Below, one piece after another: positions 41,211-45,093 of a stretch of 45,093 nt of DNA (position 1 is the stretch's first letter; every line of letters begins with the position of its first letter). The notes below the pieces were generated by a model that ran no database searches, was not told the origin of the DNA, and saw only the letters and a program-made list of their open reading frames with translations. This DNA is from an uncultured Collinsella sp. Its GTDB lineage: Bacteria; Actinomycetota; Coriobacteriia; Coriobacteriales; Coriobacteriaceae. The position numbers and the translations under genes were made by a program. Where the stretch lies: contig CAUBGU010000003.1 in NCBI GenBank assembly GCA_958435545.1, positions 1 through 45,093 of the forward strand, in the 5' to 3' direction.

Positions 41211-42914
41211 TTAGCCCAGCAGACTCAATCCCACGGAGATGAACGCCAGGATAACGCCGACGATGGACTCGCCGCCCAGCAGGCCGCTGGCAACGACCAG
41301 GCCCTGCTCCTGGAAGGCGGCATCCTTGGCAGCCTTCTCCTCGTCCGAAAGGCCTGCCTCGGCGTCGCGGTGTGCGGCCCACTTGTCGTAGGCGAGCTTG
41401 ACGCAGGAGCCCAAGAAGGCCGTGAGTGACATGTAGAACGGCAGGTACACGCCCAGACCGATCATCATGGCCGGAATGCCGAGCCAGTACATGATGATGC
41501 CGGCGATAAAGCCACCTGCGAACCACGGCACGCTCGGGATGCCCGAGACCATGGTGGCGACCACGCTTGCCTGCGCGGCCACAAAGCTCTTGTCGGGGCC
41601 GAAGGCGTCCGGACCATAGGCGGTGACGAGCGCGACCATGACGGCGGCGGCGACCAGGGCGCCCACGATGCCGCCGATGGCCTGGCCGACCCACTGTGCG
41701 CGCGGGTTGGTGCCCAGCACGGCGCCGGCCTTAAAGTCGTTCATGACGTCGCCCGCAAGGCCGCACGCCACGGCTACGATGCCGGCGATAAAGAACAGCT
41801 TGACCTGAGCGATCTGTGCAAAGGCAGCCACGATGAGCATAACGATGAGGCCAAAGATCTCCATGGGGTCGATGCCCGTCTGGCCGCAGCTCTGTGCGCT
41901 CATGATGGTGGTGACAAAGGTGAACAGCGTCACGATGACGGCCGGAACGGGGCCAAGGTCAAGCACGATGGCGATGATCACGGCGATGGCGGCAGCGCCC
42001 AGGCCGATGATGCCGGCGTCGAGCTTAAGGGAGCCCGAGATGAGCGACTGCTCGTCGGTGTCGGTGGAGCTGTCGGCGGCAAGACCGCGGACGATACCGG
42101 CGACCTGCGGCAGGATGTCCTTGAGGACGACGGCGACGCCAAAGCCCATCATGAGGCCCATGCCCAGGGACTTGACGATGCCCTGCGCAGTCACAACGTC
42201 GAACAGACCGGCAGCGGTGCCACCCACGATGATGCCAAAGTTGCCCAGCAGCGCGCCGGCAAACCAGAAGGCGACGGGGGCGAAGCCCACGAGGAAGCCG
42301 ACGGAGAGCAGCATGGGTGAGTTGTAGATGCCAAAGGTCACGCCGGGGATGTTGAGCGTGCACAGCATGCTGGGCACCACGCCCAGGGCGTCGCGCAGCA
42401 CGCTATAGATGCCGGCGATGGCCATGGAACCAAAGAGCTGCTTGCCGGTCTTGCCGCCGGCCTCGGTTGCGCGCAGGGTCTGAGCTGCGGCGTTGCCGGT
42501 GGGGAACTCAAGCGCGGCATCCACGATAAAGTGACGGTGGATGAGCGCGGTGGCCAGCAGGCCCAGGATAGTGCCGGCGAGTGCCACGATAAACATGTCG
42601 AGCCAGCTGATCTGGTCGGCATAGCCCAGCATCCAGGCGCCCGGGATGGTAAACGCCAGACCGCCGGCGACCATGGCGCCTGCGGACATGATGGTGTGGG
42701 TGACGTTGGCCTCGTTGAGGCTGGCGTTGCCCATGAGCTTAAGGAAGAACAGCGAAATGACGGCAGCGAAGACGATCGGCCAGGGGAGTGCGCCCATCTT
42801 GAGGGCGGTGTAGGCCGAGCTTGCCGTGATGATCACGCAGCCAAGGACGCCGATGACGACGCCGCGCAGCGTGAGTTGCCCGCGCATCGAAGCGCGGTTC
42901 GAGGGATTGCTCAT
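41211..42914 (-). CDS. OPT-family oligopeptide/metal transporter
   Basis: 567-aa polytopic membrane protein of the OPT/YSL family, which imports small peptides or metal chelates with protons. The N-terminal half shows LTLRGVVIGVLGCVIITASS, YTALKMGALPWPIVFAAVIS, NVTHTIMSAGAMVAGGLAF and FPTGNAAAQTLRA, all characteristic. About 14 membrane segments by eye, with a loop at SSTDTDEQSLISGSLKLDAG and a soluble end (KWAAHRDAEAGLSDEEKAAK) before the last helix. ATG 42914 has AAGGAG eight bases upstream. It is a single-gene unit with its own terminator, divergent from coaX. Confidence 0.9.
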   Translation of the reverse strand: MSNPSNRASMRGQLTLRGVVIGVLGCVIITASSAYTALKMGALPWPIVFAAVISLFFLKLMGNASLNEANVTHTIMSAGAMVAGGLAFTIPGAWMLGYADQISWLDMFIVALAGTILGLLATALIHRHFIVDAALEFPTGNAAAQTLRATEAGGKTGKQLFGSMAIAGIYSVLRDALGVVPSMLCTLNIPGVTFGIYNSPMLLSVGFLVGFAPVAFWFAGALLGNFGIIVGGTAAGLFDVVTAQGIVKSLGMGLMMGFGVAVVLKDILPQVAGIVRGLAADSSTDTDEQSLISGSLKLDAGIIGLGAAAIAVIIAIVLDLGPVPAVIVTLFTFVTTIMSAQSCGQTGIDPMEIFGLIVMLIVAAFAQIAQVKLFFIAGIVAVACGLAGDVMNDFKAGAVLGTNPRAQWVGQAIGGIVGALVAAAVMVALVTAYGPDAFGPDKSFVAAQASVVATMVSGIPSVPWFAGGFIAGIIMYWLGIPAMMIGLGVYLPFYMSLTAFLGSCVKLAYDKWAAHRDAEAGLSDEEKAAKDAAFQEQGLVVASGLLGGESIVGVILAFISVGLSLLG

Positions 42915-43106
42915 ATAGAACTCCTTTGCGTATATCCGCTTCCTCCGGGAGCGCCGTTACGGATACGGCGCGGGAAGTCGGGTTACCAAGGGCCGCCGCG
43001 TGAGCTCGCGCGCGACCGCGCACCAGTATAGCCGCAAGCTAGTCATTTTGGGATGACTGGTTTAGGTAGGCGATATACTGCTGGGCAGACGAAAGGAGCG
43101 TCGACG

Positions 43107-43958
43107 ATGCTTAATGGGTGCGCATATATATTGACGGTCGACGTGGGCAACACGTTCATTCGCTTTGGTCTGTTTGCCGAGGATTCGGCTGCAGCGCAGG
43201 AATGCCCGCTTGCGACGTGCGAGATCACGACGCCGTCGAGCATCACAGCCGACGAGGCGCGCATGAGGCTCACGCAGGTCATGGGCGCTCTGTCAGCCGA
43301 TGCGGGCATGCCGGGCGTGCTCGTTCCCGCAGCCGCAGTGCTGAGCTGCGTAGTGCCGGCGCTCGAGCGCCCGTGGAAGGCGGCGCTTTCCCGCACCTGC
43401 ACGGGGCGCGTGCTCACCGTGGGGCCGGGCCTCAAGACCGGTATGCCCGTGCACTACGACGATCCAGCAGAGATCGGTCCCGACCGCATCGCCGACGCCG
43501 TGGCGGCCCGTGCCGTCTACGGCTCTCCGTGCATCGTGATCGATCTGGGCACTACGACCAATATCGAGGTCATCGATGCGCATGGAACCTTTGTCGGCGG
43601 CGTTATCGCGCCGGGTCTGGCGCTTGGCGCCCGCTCGCTTTCGGCCGCTGCGGCGCGCCTGCCGCAGGTCGAGCCCTCGGCACCCACGCATGTGATCGGT
43701 CGCAACACGCGCGAGGCCATGCGCTCGGGCGTGGTCTTGGGCGAGGTGGCCCGCATCGACGGCATGCTCGACATGGTGCTCGCCGAGATGCGCGCGACCA
43801 AGGCCGCGGGGGAGGGCGACGTGCCCATCGTAATTACCGGCGACGATGCCGAGGCACTCGCGGCGTTGGTCGGCCACAGCCTGACGGTAGATGACGCACT
43901 GACGCTGCGGGGTCTCGCCGAGCTCTACCGCATCAACCAAAAGCCCCGCCGCGTGTAA
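43107..43958 (+). CDS. coaX: Type III pantothenate kinase
   Basis: 283-aa ASKHA-fold kinase making 4'-phosphopantothenate, the first step of CoA synthesis; needs a monovalent cation. PHOSPHATE motif LTVDVGNTFIRFGLF, then GPDRIADAVAARAVYG with the catalytic Asp, VIDLGTTTNIEVID (adenosine motif region) and GGVIAPGLALGARSL. ATG 43107 has AAGGAG eight bases upstream; the frame is open earlier without a start signal. CoA supply suits the CoA-thioester genes nearby, though it is a general housekeeping enzyme. Confidence 0.92.
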   Translation: MLNGCAYILTVDVGNTFIRFGLFAEDSAAAQECPLATCEITTPSSITADEARMRLTQVMGALSADAGMPGVLVPAAAVLSCVVPALERPWKAALSRTCTGRVLTVGPGLKTGMPVHYDDPAEIGPDRIADAVAARAVYGSPCIVIDLGTTTNIEVIDAHGTFVGGVIAPGLALGARSLSAAAARLPQVEPSAPTHVIGRNTREAMRSGVVLGEVARIDGMLDMVLAEMRATKAAGEGDVPIVITGDDAEALAALVGHSLTVDDALTLRGLAELYRINQKPRRV

Positions 43959-44042
43959 AAGTGAGGGCGCCGGTGGGACAAACGCCCCCACCTTTCACCT
44001 GCTACAATGGGTCAAACTATTGCGATTACGGAGGTGTCTGCC

Positions 44043-44567
44043 ATGTCGGACGATCTTCATCAAACTTCGTCAGGCAAGCGCCTGGACGTCATTAGCTGGG
44101 ACGAGTTCTTTATGAGCGTGGCGATCGCCGCGCAGCGCCGCAGTAAGGACCCCAACACGCAGGTGGGCGCGTGCATCGCCAACACCAACCACCGCATCCT
44201 TTCGGTGGGCTACAACGGTACGCCCTCGGCACTCAACGACGACTTTTTCCCGTGGGGCACGAGCGACGACCCGTTGCAGGATAAGCACAACTACGTGGTG
44301 CATGCCGAGGCCAACGCCGTGCTCAACTACCGCGGCTCGCTCAAAGACCTTGAGGGTTCCACGGTCTACGTCACGCTGTTCCCGTGCCACGACTGCGCCA
44401 AGATCCTGGCGCAGGTGGGCGTGGGCGAGGTCGTCTACCTGGACAACAAGTATGCCGATACCGACGACGGCCGTATCAGCCGCCGCATTCTCGACTCCTG
44501 CGGCATCAGCTACCGCCAGGTCATCGTCGATGTTCAGATTGGTACCGGGGGACAAGCTCAGCAGTAG
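44043..44567 (+). CDS. dCMP deaminase (ComEB-like)
   Basis: 174-aa zinc enzyme converting dCMP to dUMP for thymidylate synthesis. Zinc and catalytic motif YVVHAEANAVLNY (His, Glu) and FPCHDCAKILAQVG (two Cys). The N-terminus (LDVISWDEFFMSVAIAAQRR) and SKDPNTQVGACIANTNHRIL, then GYNGTPSAL are typical. ATG 44043 follows GGAGGTG; a start at 44007 would be in frame but has no ribosome site. It lies 84 nt after coaX on the same strand and may be co-transcribed. Confidence 0.92.
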   Translation: MSDDLHQTSSGKRLDVISWDEFFMSVAIAAQRRSKDPNTQVGACIANTNHRILSVGYNGTPSALNDDFFPWGTSDDPLQDKHNYVVHAEANAVLNYRGSLKDLEGSTVYVTLFPCHDCAKILAQVGVGEVVYLDNKYADTDDGRISRRILDSCGISYRQVIVDVQIGTGGQAQQ

Positions 44568-44737
44568 CGCGTGCCAACGCCAGCTGGCGGCAAAACAGCC
44601 AAAAGAGCCCCGTCCCAAATTGACTGCTCGTGAAAGTCGTGTCCGCGCGCATGGATGGCTCGTGAGCGGGTACATGGCTGTAGTAACATAGCCCCTGTCC
44701 GCGGGCGCGCCCGCGTAAATGTGAGAAAGGAGCCCCT

Positions 44738-45016
44738 GTGGCTGTTAACGAAGAGCTGCTTAAGAAGGTTCTTGAGGAGATCCGCCCCAACCTGCAGGCT
44801 GACGGCGGCGATATGGAGTATGTGGGCGTCGACGACGAGGGCGTCGTCCAGCTTGAGCTTCAGGGTGCCTGCGCCGGCTGCCCTATGAGCGCACTGACCC
44901 TGTCCATGGGTATCGAGCGTATCCTCAAGGAGCACGTACCCGGCGTTACCCGTGTCGAGCAGGTCAATGCCTCCGGCGAGACCGAGGACCTGTACGACGA
45001 GTACGCGCCGTTCTAA
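44738..45016 (+). CDS. NifU C-terminal-type Fe-S scaffold protein
   Basis: 92-aa protein starting at GTG 44738, with AAAGGAG five bases upstream. It is the NifU/Nfu C-terminal domain: EELLKKVLEEIRPNLQADGG, then LQGACAGCPMSALTL with the two Cys (45 and 48) that bridge a [4Fe-4S] cluster between subunits, and IERILKEHVPGVTRVEQV. It delivers clusters to apo-enzymes, in this strictly anaerobic setting perhaps including activase-type proteins. Upstream is a perfect 16-bp palindrome CGCGGGCG-CGCCCGCG (44700-44715). The remaining 77 bases of the window show no further gene start. Confidence 0.92.
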   Translation: MAVNEELLKKVLEEIRPNLQADGGDMEYVGVDDEGVVQLELQGACAGCPMSALTLSMGIERILKEHVPGVTRVEQVNASGETEDLYDEYAPF

Positions 45017-45093
45017 GATGCGAAAGCTGCGGACGGCGTACTCCGCATAGACGTTACGCCCAAATATGCGGCTGCGAGCGCAAGGCCCGCGGC

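Noticed and set aside
44700..44715. Perfect 16-bp palindrome CGCGGGCG-CGCCCGCG before the NifU-type gene considered as an operator
   Set aside because: Very simple G/C alternation in a G/C-rich genome; no second copy or promoter alignment, so it is noted only in the gene entry.

Overview
The window reads as a chromosomal segment of a high-GC, anaerobic, gut-type actinobacterium of the class Coriobacteriia, most likely Collinsella. This is inferred from G/C-rich third codon positions in the core genes, the O2-sensitive 2-hydroxyacyl-CoA dehydratase-activase type protein, the OPT and glutamate-type transporters, and the style of the dispersed intergenic palindromes. No rRNA, tRNA, CRISPR array, integrase or insertion-sequence transposase was found. 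GC is visibly lower (roughly half) in two stretches, 1-2.9 kb and 24.8-28.7 kb, which look acquired.

Layout. 0.02-2.9 kb: an XRE-type regulator and a three-gene ABC exporter. 3-7.4 kb (minus strand): a class-I glutamine-amidotransferase-like hydrolase and a complete polar amino acid ABC importer, with a hairpin between the binding-protein gene and the permease genes. 7.4-7.9 kb: a gene-poor stretch with a 12-codon reading frame and several palindromic repeats. 7.9-11.5 kb: dxs, an HD-domain protein and a PF06541-type membrane protein. 11.5-13.05 kb: a predicted nuclease gene bracketed by two near-identical ~105 bp palindrome clusters. 13.3-15.1 kb: ammonium transporter and PII protein, separated by a long inverted repeat. 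15.1-17.2 kb: a TetR repressor and an MFS exporter with two matching operators. 17.2-24.6 kb: a HAD phosphatase, a WYL regulator with a helicase-nuclease, and divergently RtcB with a DnaB-like protein that has lost its P-loop.

24.8-32.5 kb (minus strand) is the most unusual part. McrBC restriction genes lie downstream of three genes of a repeat family I do not recognise. One gene (708 aa) carries two repeats in order A-B. Two overlapping or abutting neighbours carry one repeat each, in the opposite gene order (B', then A'). The A-B and B' genes share a leader with the same GGTCCC-N6-GGGACC motif, in both cases exactly 55 nt before the start codon. Between them sits a 41-codon hydrophobic, cationic peptide gene with a convergent antisense promoter and terminator, which looks like a type I toxin-antitoxin module. 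This island is the best candidate for an undescribed system.

32.6-39.6 kb: a TetR regulator, a 1593-aa 2-hydroxyacyl-CoA dehydratase activase/dehydratase-like protein and a 3-hydroxyacyl-CoA dehydrogenase, which fit CoA-thioester fermentation chemistry. 39.7-45 kb: a DUF389 membrane protein, an OPT-family transporter, type III pantothenate kinase, dCMP deaminase and a NifU-type Fe-S scaffold. All positions and motifs were read by eye from the sequence; family assignments rest on recognised motifs, not on database searches.
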